Positions 1-6,338 are shown, counted from the stretch's first letter. The stretch: 7,846 bases of DNA from Thalassospiraceae bacterium (GCA_030637845.1 DAOWFT010000035.1:1-7846), one strand, 5' to 3'. Numbers and translations are program-made. The notes: generated by a model not told the origin, from the letters alone.

Positions 1-521
1 CCGCGCACCTCCCAGAAGCCGGGGGCGTCTTTGTCCATAAATGTAATATGTTTTACCCATTTGGCGCTTTTCCAAAAATAAAGCTTGGGAATTACCGGCC
101 TGACCGGGCCGCCGTGGGCACGGCTTAACCGCTCACCATTCCAGCTATGGGCCAGCATCACATCATCATCGTCAAATGAGCTCAGGGGGACATTGGTGGT
201 GTAGCCGTCATGGGAATAAAAAACTAAAAAAGCCGCCTCCGGCTTTGGTTTTAAAATGCCCAACAGATGTTTGGCCGAAACCCCCTGCCATTCATTATCG
301 TAGCGTGACCATGTTGTTACGCAGTGAATATCGGTTACGATGGTTGTTTGCGGCTGGGCGTTAAACGCCTGCCAGTCCCAGTCGATCTGGTTTTCAACCA
401 GTCCGGAAACCGTAAAACGCCATTGATCGAGCGGGATATCGGGCTGCACCCCAAGGTCAAGAACGGGAAATTTTTGGGTTAGCACCTGTCCCGGTGGCAA
501 ACGGCGAGCATTATCCGACAT
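1..521 (-). CDS. Sulfite-oxidase-like molybdopterin-dependent oxidoreductase, C-terminus cut off by window edge
   Basis: The reading frame starts at the ATG at 519-521 and stays open to base 1, giving about 173 residues with no stop. An AGG-containing ribosome site lies a few bases upstream. The protein starts MSDNARRLPPGQ, then has the sulfite oxidase/YedY fold pattern: a segment around residues 28-41 ending RFTVSGL, the segment TDIHCVTTWSR, whose Cys67 is in the place of the cysteine that ligates molybdenum in this family, then WQGVSAKHLL, YTTNVPLSSFDDDD, HGGPVRPVIPKLYFWKSAKW and a final GFWEVRG. There is no signal peptide, so it is probably cytoplasmic, unlike periplasmic MsrP/YedY or SorA. 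Known small family members are about 200 residues, so only a few tens of residues are missing. The substrate cannot be told from sequence. It lies 38 bases after smpB on the same strand and may be read from the dapA-smpB transcript. The superfamily is clear; the exact reaction is unknown. Confidence 0.85.
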   Translation of the reverse strand, partial: MSDNARRLPPGQVLTQKFPVLDLGVQPDIPLDQWRFTVSGLVENQIDWDWQAFNAQPQTTIVTDIHCVTTWSRYDNEWQGVSAKHLLGILKPKPEAAFLVFYSHDGYTTNVPLSSFDDDDVMLAHSWNGERLSRAHGGPVRPVIPKLYFWKSAKWVKHITFMDKDAPGFWEVR

Positions 522-559
522 TTATTACCTATCACCTTTGACTTGCTACCATTGGCTTA

Positions 560-1039
560 TCATCTTTGGCTGGCGCTAAGCATTCTGGCCTTGTCCCGCT
601 TCCAATCACGCTCCTTGGTCGCTTGGCGCTTATCGGTTTTGTGTTTGCCCTTGGCCAAACCAATTTCAACCTTGGCTATTCCGCGCTCATTAAAGTAAAT
701 ACTTAGCGGAACAACCGTCATTCCTTCACGGGCTATGGCCATGAACAGTTTCGCTATTTCGCGCTTGTGCATCAACAACTTGCGCGGGCGTTTGGGCTCG
801 TGACTAAAATGACTGGCACCTGAATATTCAGGTATATAGGAATTCATCAAGAACAATTCACCGTCTTTTTCGCTGGCAAAGGCATCGCCAATGGTGGCGT
901 GACCCTGACGCAAGGATTTTACCTCGCTGCCATGCAGTTGAATGCCGGCCTCGAATGTTTGTTCAATGAAATAATCGTGGCGCGCCTTGCGGTTGCGGGC
1001 GGCAACATTATCTGGCTTTTTTTTCTTTTTTTTCGCCAT
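560..1039 (-). CDS. smpB: SsrA-binding protein SmpB
   Basis: SmpB binds tmRNA and brings it to stalled ribosomes for trans-translation, in the cytoplasm. The 159 residues match the usual length (about 150-160) and the family pattern throughout: NRKARHDYFIEQTFEAGIQL (15-34), GSEVKSLRQG (37-46), the NSYIPEYS loop (66-73), RPRKLLMHKREI (84-95), a central VVPLSIYFNERGIAKVEIGL (109-128) and the GKHKTDKRQATKERDW basic tail (131-146), which enters the ribosome decoding centre in known SmpB structures. The ATG at 1037-1039 has AAGGGG five bases upstream. The protein begins MAKKKKKKP, encoded by two A8 runs each led by a G, an unusually homopolymeric start (see findings). It is 27 bases downstream of dapA, so it is probably cotranscribed and perhaps translationally coupled. 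Confidence 0.97.
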   Translation of the reverse strand: MAKKKKKKPDNVAARNRKARHDYFIEQTFEAGIQLHGSEVKSLRQGHATIGDAFASEKDGELFLMNSYIPEYSGASHFSHEPKRPRKLLMHKREIAKLFMAIAREGMTVVPLSIYFNERGIAKVEIGLAKGKHKTDKRQATKERDWKRDKARMLSASQR

Positions 1040-1053
1040 AATTGCCCCTTAGG

Positions 1054-1066
1054 CCCCAAAACGGGG
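1054..1066 (-). promoter_or_regulatory. Short hairpin between dapA stop and smpB ribosome site
   Basis: Reading the minus strand, CCCC comes directly after the dapA stop codon, then GTTTT, then GGGG: a 4-bp GC stem with a five-base loop. The same CCCC could instead pair with the GGGG of the smpB ribosome site at 1045-1048. There is no T run, so this is not an intrinsic terminator. A role in coupling smpB translation to dapA is conjecture. Confidence 0.25.
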
Positions 1067-1945
1067 TTAGCTTGTAATCCCGGCTTCGCGCAATGCTGCC
1101 GTAACTGTTTCTTTGCTGGTTTGAGAAATTTCACAAAGCGGCAGACGCAATTCAGAAGAACACAGCCCAAGTATTTCAGCCGCAAATTTAACCGGGCCGG
1201 GGCTGCTTTCGCAAAACATGGCGTTATGAACGGGCATCAGCCTGTTTTGAATATCTATTGCTCCGCTAACGTCACCCGCCGCCCATGCCTTGTGCTGCTG
1301 GGCACAAAGGCCTGGTGCAATGTTTGATGTAACCGAAATACAGCCATGCCCACCGGCGGCCAAAAACGGTATGGCGGTGGCATCTTCGCCCGAAAGCTGG
1401 GCAAAATCTTTACCAATTTTTGTTGCAACGGATATTGGCCGGGCAAGATCGCTGGTGGCGTCCTTGACCCCTGCAATATTTGAAAGTTTTGCCAAGCGGG
1501 CCATGGTTTCAATGCTCATATCAACAATGGAGCGCCCGGGAATGTTGTAAATGAATATGGGCGTAGAAACCGCATTGTTTATGGCTTCATAATGACGGAA
1601 AAGACCTTCTTGTGTTGGCTTGTTGTAATACGGCGTTACCACCAGAAGAGCATCGGCCCCGGCATTTTCTGCATGAACGGCAAGCTCAATGGCCTCGGCA
1701 GTCGAGTTTGATCCAGCGCCGGCCATCACGGTGGCGCGGCCCCTGGCGACCTCTATGCAAAGCTCGGTTACCCGCTTGTGTTCGTCGTGCGTAAGGGTCG
1801 GCGACTCGCCCGTTGTGCCACAGGGAACCAGTCCGTCCGCTCCTTCAGTGATTTGCCACTCGACAAAATCCTGAAATGATTTTTCGTCCACTTCGCCATT
1901 TTTTAACGGCGTAATGAGCGCGGTATATGAACCATTGAACTTCAT
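1067..1945 (-). CDS. dapA: 4-hydroxy-tetrahydrodipicolinate synthase
   Basis: DapA condenses pyruvate with aspartate semialdehyde, the committed step to diaminopimelate (peptidoglycan) and lysine. The 292-residue length is typical. All known active-site residues are visible and fall at the same numbers as in the E. coli enzyme: Thr44 and Thr45 in PCGTTGES, Tyr107 in TPYYNKP, Tyr133 and Arg138 in YNIPGR, and the Schiff-base Lys161 in GVKDAT. The N-terminus MKFNGSYTALITPLK is standard for the family, which fixes the start at 1943-1945; AGGAG lies 11 bases upstream, with a closer AAGAG. It is probably the first gene of the leftward unit with smpB. The gene is divergent from slt, which pairs precursor synthesis and wall cutting around one control region. 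No lysine riboswitch was recognised upstream. Confidence 0.97.
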   Translation of the reverse strand: MKFNGSYTALITPLKNGEVDEKSFQDFVEWQITEGADGLVPCGTTGESPTLTHDEHKRVTELCIEVARGRATVMAGAGSNSTAEAIELAVHAENAGADALLVVTPYYNKPTQEGLFRHYEAINNAVSTPIFIYNIPGRSIVDMSIETMARLAKLSNIAGVKDATSDLARPISVATKIGKDFAQLSGEDATAIPFLAAGGHGCISVTSNIAPGLCAQQHKAWAAGDVSGAIDIQNRLMPVHNAMFCESSPGPVKFAAEILGLCSSELRLPLCEISQTSKETVTAALREAGITS

Positions 1946-2055
1946 TTTCTCTTAAACTCCTAGAAACTGGGCGGGATATACCTTTTAATAATATTGGGCA
2001 TATTTGCCGATAAGGTCCCTTAAAACCGGACATTACCCCCAAGAAGGCTGGCCGT

Positions 2056-2069
2056 AAAGCGCGCGCTTT
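2056..2069. repeat. 14-bp perfect palindrome in the dapA/slt divergent region
   Basis: AAAGCGCGCGCTTT reads the same on both strands. It lies about 110 bases upstream of both dapA and slt starts. On the plus strand it is followed by another T, giving T4 or more, but the foldable stem is only 5 bp with a 4-base GCGC loop and no gene ends upstream on that strand, so a terminator is unlikely. As a duplex it could be an operator for a dimeric regulator; no regulator is identified. Confidence 0.45.
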
Positions 2070-2077
2070 TTGTGTAT

Positions 2078-2110
2078 TTAACCTTTACTTACCTCGAATT
2101 AACCTCACTT
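2078..2110 (+). promoter_or_regulatory. Two TTAACC direct repeats upstream of slt; possible CtrA-like or other operator site
   Basis: TTAACCTTTACTT (2078-2090) is repeated imperfectly as TTAACCTCACTT (2099-2110). The TTAACC starts are 21 bases apart, two helical turns, so both would face one side of the DNA. The alphaproteobacterial cell-cycle regulator CtrA binds half-sites containing TTAAC, but its full site has about seven bases between TTAA elements, which is not met here. The repeat is seen directly; the regulator is inference. Confidence 0.35.
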
Positions 2111-2111
2111 G

Positions 2112-2140
2112 TTGAGAATAGCCCTCCGAAAGCGTAATTT
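2112..2140 (+). promoter_or_regulatory. Possible promoter for slt
   Basis: TTGAGA (2112-2117) matches the -35 consensus at five of six positions. Seventeen bases later TAATTT (2135-2140) is a weak -10, and an overlapping TTTAAT at 2138-2143 matches better but at a 20-base spacing. Transcription would then start near 2147-2150, just upstream of the ATG at 2171. The direct repeats end next to the -35 box, which would suit a regulator. Weak evidence. Confidence 0.3.
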
Positions 2141-2162
2141 AATCTGGTGCTCAAATGCTGGC

Positions 2163-2167
2163 GAGGG
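2163..2167 (+). promoter_or_regulatory. Ribosome binding site choosing the slt start at 2171
   Basis: GAGGG lies three bases before the ATG at 2171. The upstream in-frame GTG at 2147 has no purine-rich site before it, and starting there would add eight residues, with Cys, Trp and Arg, ahead of a normal signal peptide. This favours 2171. Confidence 0.5.
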
Positions 2168-2170
2168 ATA

Positions 2171-4195
2171 ATGGTTCACACTTTTACTTTTAAATGGCTG
2201 GCGACCCACATTTTTCTGGGAATGGCGCTATTTGCCATAGCTGTTCCCATATCCATTTCCCCCACATCCGCGACCGCCCGTGAGGTAAGCAAAAGCGATG
2301 CCGGTCATGCCAAAAATGCGTTTAAGTTTCTGGATAAACGGCGCTGGCGGGAATTAAAAATCCATATGCGCAAAATAAAAGACCCGCTACTGGCAGATGT
2401 TGTTAACTGGCATTACCTGACCGGCCACGGTAGCCCCGGTAATTATGCGGACGTCAGAAAATTTTTAAATAAAAGACCAGACTGGCCAAAAAGAAACACC
2501 ATAGTAAAAAGAGCCGAAGAAACCATCCCGTCTTCCATGTCGCCAGAAGAAAAACTGGGGGCCATAGTCGCTATGGGCGGCCCCATATCGGCCATGGGAC
2601 AGGTTCGTTACGGTGAAGCACTTTTGAAAACAGGACAAAAAGAGGCTGCCACGCTGACATTGCGTGCGGTGTGGGTTAAAGGCAACTTTACCACAGCGCA
2701 AGAAAAGAATTTTTACCGCCGTCATAAAAAATTACTGACCAAGGATGATCACCTAAAGCGTCTTGATCGCCTGATTTGGGAAAAGCGTTCGTATAAGGCC
2801 AAGCGTCAACTGTGGAAAATTGATAAAAAAATGCGTGCCCTGGCCATCGCCCGCATCTGGCTCATGCGCAAGGAAGGAAACGTTGATAAGGCAATTGCCG
2901 ATGTTCCGGAAAACCTTAAATCAGACCCCGGGCTTTTGTTTGAACGCCTGCGCTGGCGCAGACGCAAAGGAAGGCTTGATGGCTCCATTGAAATATTGGA
3001 TATGGCACCGGCAAATGTTCCTCACCCTGAAATATGGTGGGTTGAACGCTCCTACCTTACCCGTCTTGCCCTGCGTAAAAAAAGACCCATTGATGCCTAC
3101 AAAATAGCATCGAAACATTCGTTACCAAAGGAATCTTCCGTTCAATTTTCTGATGCCGAATGGCTTTCTGGCTGGATAGCGCTTCGCTTCCTTAACCAGC
3201 CAGAGGTTGCCAAAAAACATTTTGAAAATATGTTCAGGGCTGTTAGCTACCCCGTTTCAAAGGCGCGTGGCGCATACTGGTCTGGTCGAGCAGAAGAAGA
3301 AATGGGAAACACCAGTTCTGCACGCAACAAATACAAGCTAGCGGCGAACTATCCGACAACCTTTTACGGACAACTGGGACAAAAGAAACTAAACAAGAAT
3401 GTTTCCGACAAGGAGAGTAATAATACCGGCGCCCCGCTCCACCATGAGGCCGAGATAAAATCAAGCGATGCGGCGCGCCTTAGCCAGCACCCGCTGGCAA
3501 GGGCCATTCGCATACTGGCTGAAATTGGCGAACAAAAGCGAATGCGTTCATTTGTTCTTGCCTTGGCAACAATGGGCAATGGTGACAGTTGGCGTGAAGC
3601 GGTGGCCGAACTGGCAAGCGCAAGCGGACGGGTTGATCTGTCTTTAAGAATAAGAAAAAAAGCACATCAACTGGGCTCACCGTTGCGCGGCAGCGCCTAT
3701 CCGGCAATAGCTACGCCTAGTTTAAAAAATGGAGCCAGCGTTGAAACCCCGCTAGTGCTTGCGGTTATTCGTCAGGAAAGTGCTTTTTATCCCGGCGCCC
3801 GAAGCGGTGCCGGTGCCCGTGGGATGATGCAGGTTATGCCAACAACGGCAAAAACAGTTGCTCGCTCGGTCAATATGAGATTTTCCCGTGACAAACTTTT
3901 GCAAGATCCTAATTACAACATGGTAATAGGCCAGACATATCTGGCATCGCTAATTGAACAATTCAAAGGTTCTTATGTGTTGGCGCTAGCGGCATATAAT
4001 GCCGGGCCTAACCGGGCTAAAAAATGGATACGAAATCACGGCGACCCAAGAGACGAAAAAATTGATACCGTTGACTGGATAGAAATGATTCCATTCAATG
4101 AAACCCGTGATTATGTACAGCGGGTCATAGGCAACCTTCACGTTTACAGGCAAAAGCTGACCGATAAACGTTTTGCGTTAAACGTAAAAAAATAA
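2171..4195 (+). CDS. slt: Soluble lytic murein transglycosylase (Slt family), exported
   Basis: The enzyme cleaves the MurNAc-GlcNAc bond of peptidoglycan, leaving 1,6-anhydro ends, in the periplasm. From the ATG at 2171 it has 674 residues, close to E. coli Slt70 (645). Residues 1-36 are a signal peptide with hydrophobic core WLATHIFLGMALFAIAVP and a probable cut after SATA; no lipobox cysteine, so it should be soluble. Residues 40-500 are helix-rich and rich in Lys/Arg/Trp, as in the superhelical U/L domains. The SLT domain lies at about 525-645: VIRQESAF with catalytic Glu536, GARGMMQVMPTTA, NMVIGQTYLASL, ALAAYNAGPNRAKKWI and a final FNETRDYVQRVIGN. All signature motifs are intact. An in-frame GTG at 2147 is a less likely start. 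It is divergent from dapA and convergent with the bactofilin gene 27 bases away. The domain assignment is firm; the exact paralogue name is less so. Confidence 0.93.
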   Translation: MVHTFTFKWLATHIFLGMALFAIAVPISISPTSATAREVSKSDAGHAKNAFKFLDKRRWRELKIHMRKIKDPLLADVVNWHYLTGHGSPGNYADVRKFLNKRPDWPKRNTIVKRAEETIPSSMSPEEKLGAIVAMGGPISAMGQVRYGEALLKTGQKEAATLTLRAVWVKGNFTTAQEKNFYRRHKKLLTKDDHLKRLDRLIWEKRSYKAKRQLWKIDKKMRALAIARIWLMRKEGNVDKAIADVPENLKSDPGLLFERLRWRRRKGRLDGSIEILDMAPANVPHPEIWWVERSYLTRLALRKKRPIDAYKIASKHSLPKESSVQFSDAEWLSGWIALRFLNQPEVAKKHFENMFRAVSYPVSKARGAYWSGRAEEEMGNTSSARNKYKLAANYPTTFYGQLGQKKLNKNVSDKESNNTGAPLHHEAEIKSSDAARLSQHPLARAIRILAEIGEQKRMRSFVLALATMGNGDSWREAVAELASASGRVDLSLRIRKKAHQLGSPLRGSAYPAIATPSLKNGASVETPLVLAVIRQESAFYPGARSGAGARGMMQVMPTTAKTVARSVNMRFSRDKLLQDPNYNMVIGQTYLASLIEQFKGSYVLALAAYNAGPNRAKKWIRNHGDPRDEKIDTVDWIEMIPFNETRDYVQRVIGNLHVYRQKLTDKRFALNVKK

Positions 4196-4222
4196 AGGTG
4201 CGGTTAGCGTCGCGGTCGCCAA

Positions 4223-4744
4223 TCAGGTGCCGGTTGCGGTTTTCTTGTCGGCGCTAACGGTTTTATCATCTACCGTTGCATTCGTTGCCGACGTTTGCCC
4301 TGCTATTCTTTGCTGCTGGGACTTGTTAACAACAAGATTTACCCTCTCATCGGAAGCCCTATTCGGTAGATCATTCATGCGTGTGATGTGACCTTCGATA
4401 AATGCGCCCTCATCGATGGAAAGGTTTTCATGCAGTATGTCGCCCACCACATGCGCGGTTTTAGCCAGATGAACTGTCTTGGCCTTTATCTGGCCATTAA
4501 TGCTTCCGTGTATATGGATGGTATCGGCAAAAATCTCACCTTTGATTTTTGCACTTGCGCCAACCAGCAATACGTTGCTTTTGATGTCGCCAATAACTTC
4601 GCCGTCAATTTGAACTTCACCATCACTAACGATGTCGCCAGTGACCACAAGATCGGAGCTCATAATAGATGGAACCCTGACCTTGGCCTGCTGGTCTACG
4701 CCTGCGTTATTAACGACCTTGCTTTTATTATTCCTGGAAAACAT
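4223..4744 (-). CDS. Bactofilin (polymer-forming cytoskeletal protein)
   Basis: Bactofilins self-assemble into filaments on the inner face of the inner membrane without nucleotide and place cell-wall enzymes. The 173 residues fit the family layout: a short N-terminus MFSRNNKSK resembling the membrane-targeting start of known bactofilins, a beta-helix core at about 28-122 made of repeats such as DLVVTGDIVSDGEVQIDG, SAKIKGEIFADTIHIHG, INGQIKAKTVHLAKTAHVVG and LSIDEGAFIEGHI, then a disordered polar tail (about 125-173) rich in Thr, Ser, Asn and Lys. The gene starts inside the last codons of the M23 peptidase gene, with a 17-base overlap and an AGGT ribosome site four bases before the ATG, so the two are almost surely coupled. 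The same pairing is known elsewhere, where the bactofilin recruits the peptidase to shape the cell (CcmA with Csd proteins in Helicobacter, BacA with LmdC in stalked alphaproteobacteria). Confidence 0.93.
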   Translation of the reverse strand: MFSRNNKSKVVNNAGVDQQAKVRVPSIMSSDLVVTGDIVSDGEVQIDGEVIGDIKSNVLLVGASAKIKGEIFADTIHIHGSINGQIKAKTVHLAKTAHVVGDILHENLSIDEGAFIEGHITRMNDLPNRASDERVNLVVNKSQQQRIAGQTSATNATVDDKTVSADKKTATGT

Positions 4745-6035
4745 AGCGACCTGCCTTTACAAATTTCATGGGATCAATACCTTTGTCCTTGAACATCACC
4801 TCGTAATGAAGGTGTCTGCCGGTTGAACGTCCGGTGCTGCCAATAATTGCAACCTTCTCCCCAAAAGAAACAGTCTGACCTTTTTTTACCATAATTTTGC
4901 TCAAATGCCCATAGCGGGTCACAATCCCGGCGCCATGGTCGATTTCCAGCAATTTACCAAAATTACCCTTCCATCCGGCATGAATAACCTTGCCCGGTGC
5001 GGGTGCGGTTATGGGTGAGCGTGGAGCGGCCCCCATGTCCATGCCATAATGCATTGACCATTTACGGTTTACCGGGTCGCGGCGTTTGCCAAAATTACTG
5101 GTTATGTAATAACCCTGAAGCGGTGCCGCCATCGGCATTTTACGCAGAACCGACTGCAGCGATTCAGAATATGCCAGCTTGTTTTCAAGGTTGGTAAGTT
5201 TGGATGAAAGCCTTCCGCCCGGCCTGCCATCGGGTTTAATTTCGATAAACGGGCCACCCTGACCGGCGACAAGACTGTAATCGCTTTCCATAACATCACC
5301 AACATCCAGCCCGGCAATTTCTATCAACCGTTCCATGTTGAGAACCTGAGATTCTGTTTGCTCTATCAGTTTATCAACCGTTGAGTTTTCTTTTTCTTCG
5401 AGGTCAACCAGCTTGTTTTCAAGAACCTTGATATCGCGACGCATTTGAGTGCTTTCAAACAGTGCTGAATTGCGCTCGGTTAATGCTGACTGAAGGTCGC
5501 CTTCTATTGTGTTGAGATCGTCTTTGATGGAAAAATTACGCTGAGCCAGCGATTGAACCTTGTTTTCAACATCATCAATTCTGCTCTTCATAATTGAACG
5601 TATAGATTCAATTTGTGCCTTGGCCTGACGCGTGCCTTTAAATGAATTTAGGTCTTCGCGCAGTTTTGTGTTCTGGCCCGAAAGGCTGAGCATTAGTTCG
5701 TGGTTTTCTTCCAGGTCGCCAACAATGCCGGAAAACTTTTTTTGATGTTCGGCCACTTCGCCAAGAAGGCTGCGATAGGCGACACGAACATCGGCTATCT
5801 GTGTGTCCTTGGCAACAAGTTCACGTTCGTGCAGAAAGACGCTAATGGATGAAAAGGTTACCCATGTGCTAACCACTATCGCAACTGCTGCAACTGAGCC
5901 CTGAAAACGATGATTAAGGTTTATGCAGGAGATTTTACCTTCGCTGCGAAAAACAATTTGGCGAAACGGAAACATCACCCGCAAGCGGACGTCTATCTGA
6001 TCCAACAGATGCCTGAGGTATTCCACCTTCCCCAT
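4728..6035 (-). CDS. Membrane-anchored M23 (LytM-type) peptidoglycan endopeptidase with coiled coil
   Basis: This is probably a zinc endopeptidase cutting peptide cross-bridges in the periplasm. From the ATG at 6033-6035 it has 435 residues: a basic cytoplasmic part, one membrane span at about 46-68 (core SVAAVAIVVSTWVTF), a long charged coiled coil at about 75-225, a linker, and a C-terminal M23 domain at about 300-430. The catalytic set is complete: His329 and Asp333 in MHYGMDMG, His377 in RYGHLSK, and His408/His410 in GRHLHYEV, so it should be active rather than an EnvC/NlpD-like activator. Start choice: GGGAAG lies seven bases upstream of this ATG, and a promoter just upstream (6148-6176) would start RNA near 6141. 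The frame also runs back to a TTG at 6164 (478 residues), which has no ribosome site and follows a stop codon. Its 3' end overlaps the bactofilin start; the bactofilin is the likely scaffold for it. Similar to LmdC of alphaproteobacteria by layout (inference). Confidence 0.9.
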   Translation of the reverse strand: MGKVEYLRHLLDQIDVRLRVMFPFRQIVFRSEGKISCINLNHRFQGSVAAVAIVVSTWVTFSSISVFLHERELVAKDTQIADVRVAYRSLLGEVAEHQKKFSGIVGDLEENHELMLSLSGQNTKLREDLNSFKGTRQAKAQIESIRSIMKSRIDDVENKVQSLAQRNFSIKDDLNTIEGDLQSALTERNSALFESTQMRRDIKVLENKLVDLEEKENSTVDKLIEQTESQVLNMERLIEIAGLDVGDVMESDYSLVAGQGGPFIEIKPDGRPGGRLSSKLTNLENKLAYSESLQSVLRKMPMAAPLQGYYITSNFGKRRDPVNRKWSMHYGMDMGAAPRSPITAPAPGKVIHAGWKGNFGKLLEIDHGAGIVTRYGHLSKIMVKKGQTVSFGEKVAIIGSTGRSTGRHLHYEVMFKDKGIDPMKFVKAGRYVFQE

Positions 6036-6042
6036 TAAAAAA

Positions 6043-6048
6043 CTTCCC
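6043..6048 (-). promoter_or_regulatory. Ribosome binding site supporting the M23 peptidase start at 6035
   Basis: On the minus strand GGGAAG lies seven bases before the ATG. It is moderate in strength, yet better than anything before the TTG at 6164 or the later in-frame ATG at 5975, which has only GGG immediately adjacent. Confidence 0.45.
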
Positions 6049-6147
6049 AACTCTATCTTTGCCGTTATGGCATCGTGGTTAATACGGAAAAAACCCAAAT
6101 CAACCGCAGTTTCCGCAAGGCCTCGGGCCCCTGCCCGTGGTCTTGGT

Positions 6148-6176
6148 ATTATTATTGTACGCAAAAGTTATGTCAG
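6148..6176 (-). promoter_or_regulatory. Probable sigma70-type promoter for the M23 peptidase-bactofilin operon
   Basis: On the minus strand CTGACA (6176-6171) and AATAAT (6153-6148) each differ from consensus at one base and are exactly 17 bases apart. A start near 6141 would give a leader of about 105 bases before the ATG at 6035 and would leave the TTG at 6164 outside the transcript. Confidence 0.5.
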
Positions 6177-6306
6177 CGACAGGCGTCACATCGCTTTTTA
6201 GTTATGGCTACCCACCTCAAAATTGCAGCTATAGCCTTGATTTATTGAAAAAAGTATCGACTTAGCCCGCACCTGGCAAGTCAATTCGGCGTTATTCGCC
6301 TTCGCC

Positions 6307-6326
6307 ATAGCCGTTTTGACGGCTAT
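6307..6326 (+). promoter_or_regulatory. Perfect 8-bp hairpin in the pgpA leader
   Basis: ATAGCCGT, loop TTTG, ACGGCTAT form a perfect stem-loop that ends 12 bases before the pgpA ATG. No T run follows on either strand, so it is not a standard terminator. As RNA it would lie close to the start codon and could affect ribosome access; as DNA it could be an operator. Confidence 0.45.
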
Positions 6327-6338
6327 TATCCCAAAGGT

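Larger units (their letters stand above)
6036..6338. other. Divergent leader/intergenic region between the M23 peptidase gene and pgpA
   Basis: If the peptidase starts at 6035, this 303-base stretch has no gene. Positions 6036-6164 are an open frame continuous with the peptidase and may be an N-terminal extension or, more likely, an untranslated leader. The rest holds the minus-strand promoter at 6148-6176, the palindrome GCTATAGC (6228-6235), a 4-bp stem GGCG-TTATT-CGCC (6288-6300) and the 8-bp hairpin at 6307-6326. No convincing plus-strand promoter for pgpA was seen: TTGATT (6237) and TTGAAA (6246) have no matching -10 box. Confidence 0.6.

Noticed and set aside
176..364. 62-codon plus-strand frame at the left end
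   Set aside because: Shadow of the oxidoreductase gene on the opposite strand, which has intact family motifs across the same bases.
899..1327. 142-codon plus-strand open frame across smpB and dapA
   Set aside because: It lies opposite two well-supported genes and resembles no family; it arises from their codon usage.
1997..2008. GGCA-TATT-TGCC inverted repeat in the dapA leader
   Set aside because: A 4-bp stem is expected by chance in an intergenic region of this size; nothing else supports it.
1845..2042. 65-codon minus-strand frame covering the dapA leader
   Set aside because: It overlaps the dapA N-terminus in another frame and has no family resemblance; a leader peptide is not supported.
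4196..4222. Possible bidirectional terminator between slt and the bactofilin gene
   Set aside because: The gap is GC-rich, but I could not build a stable stem followed by a T run in either direction. The similar AGGTGCGGTT and AGGTGCCGGTT are a loose direct repeat only.
4388..4792. 134-codon plus-strand open frame opposite the bactofilin gene
   Set aside because: Antisense to a clear bactofilin and the end of the peptidase gene; no ribosome site and no domain pattern.
6237..6274. Possible pgpA promoter using TTGATT or TTGAAA as -35 box
   Set aside because: The bases 16-18 positions downstream (ACTTAG, GCACCT) do not resemble a -10 box.
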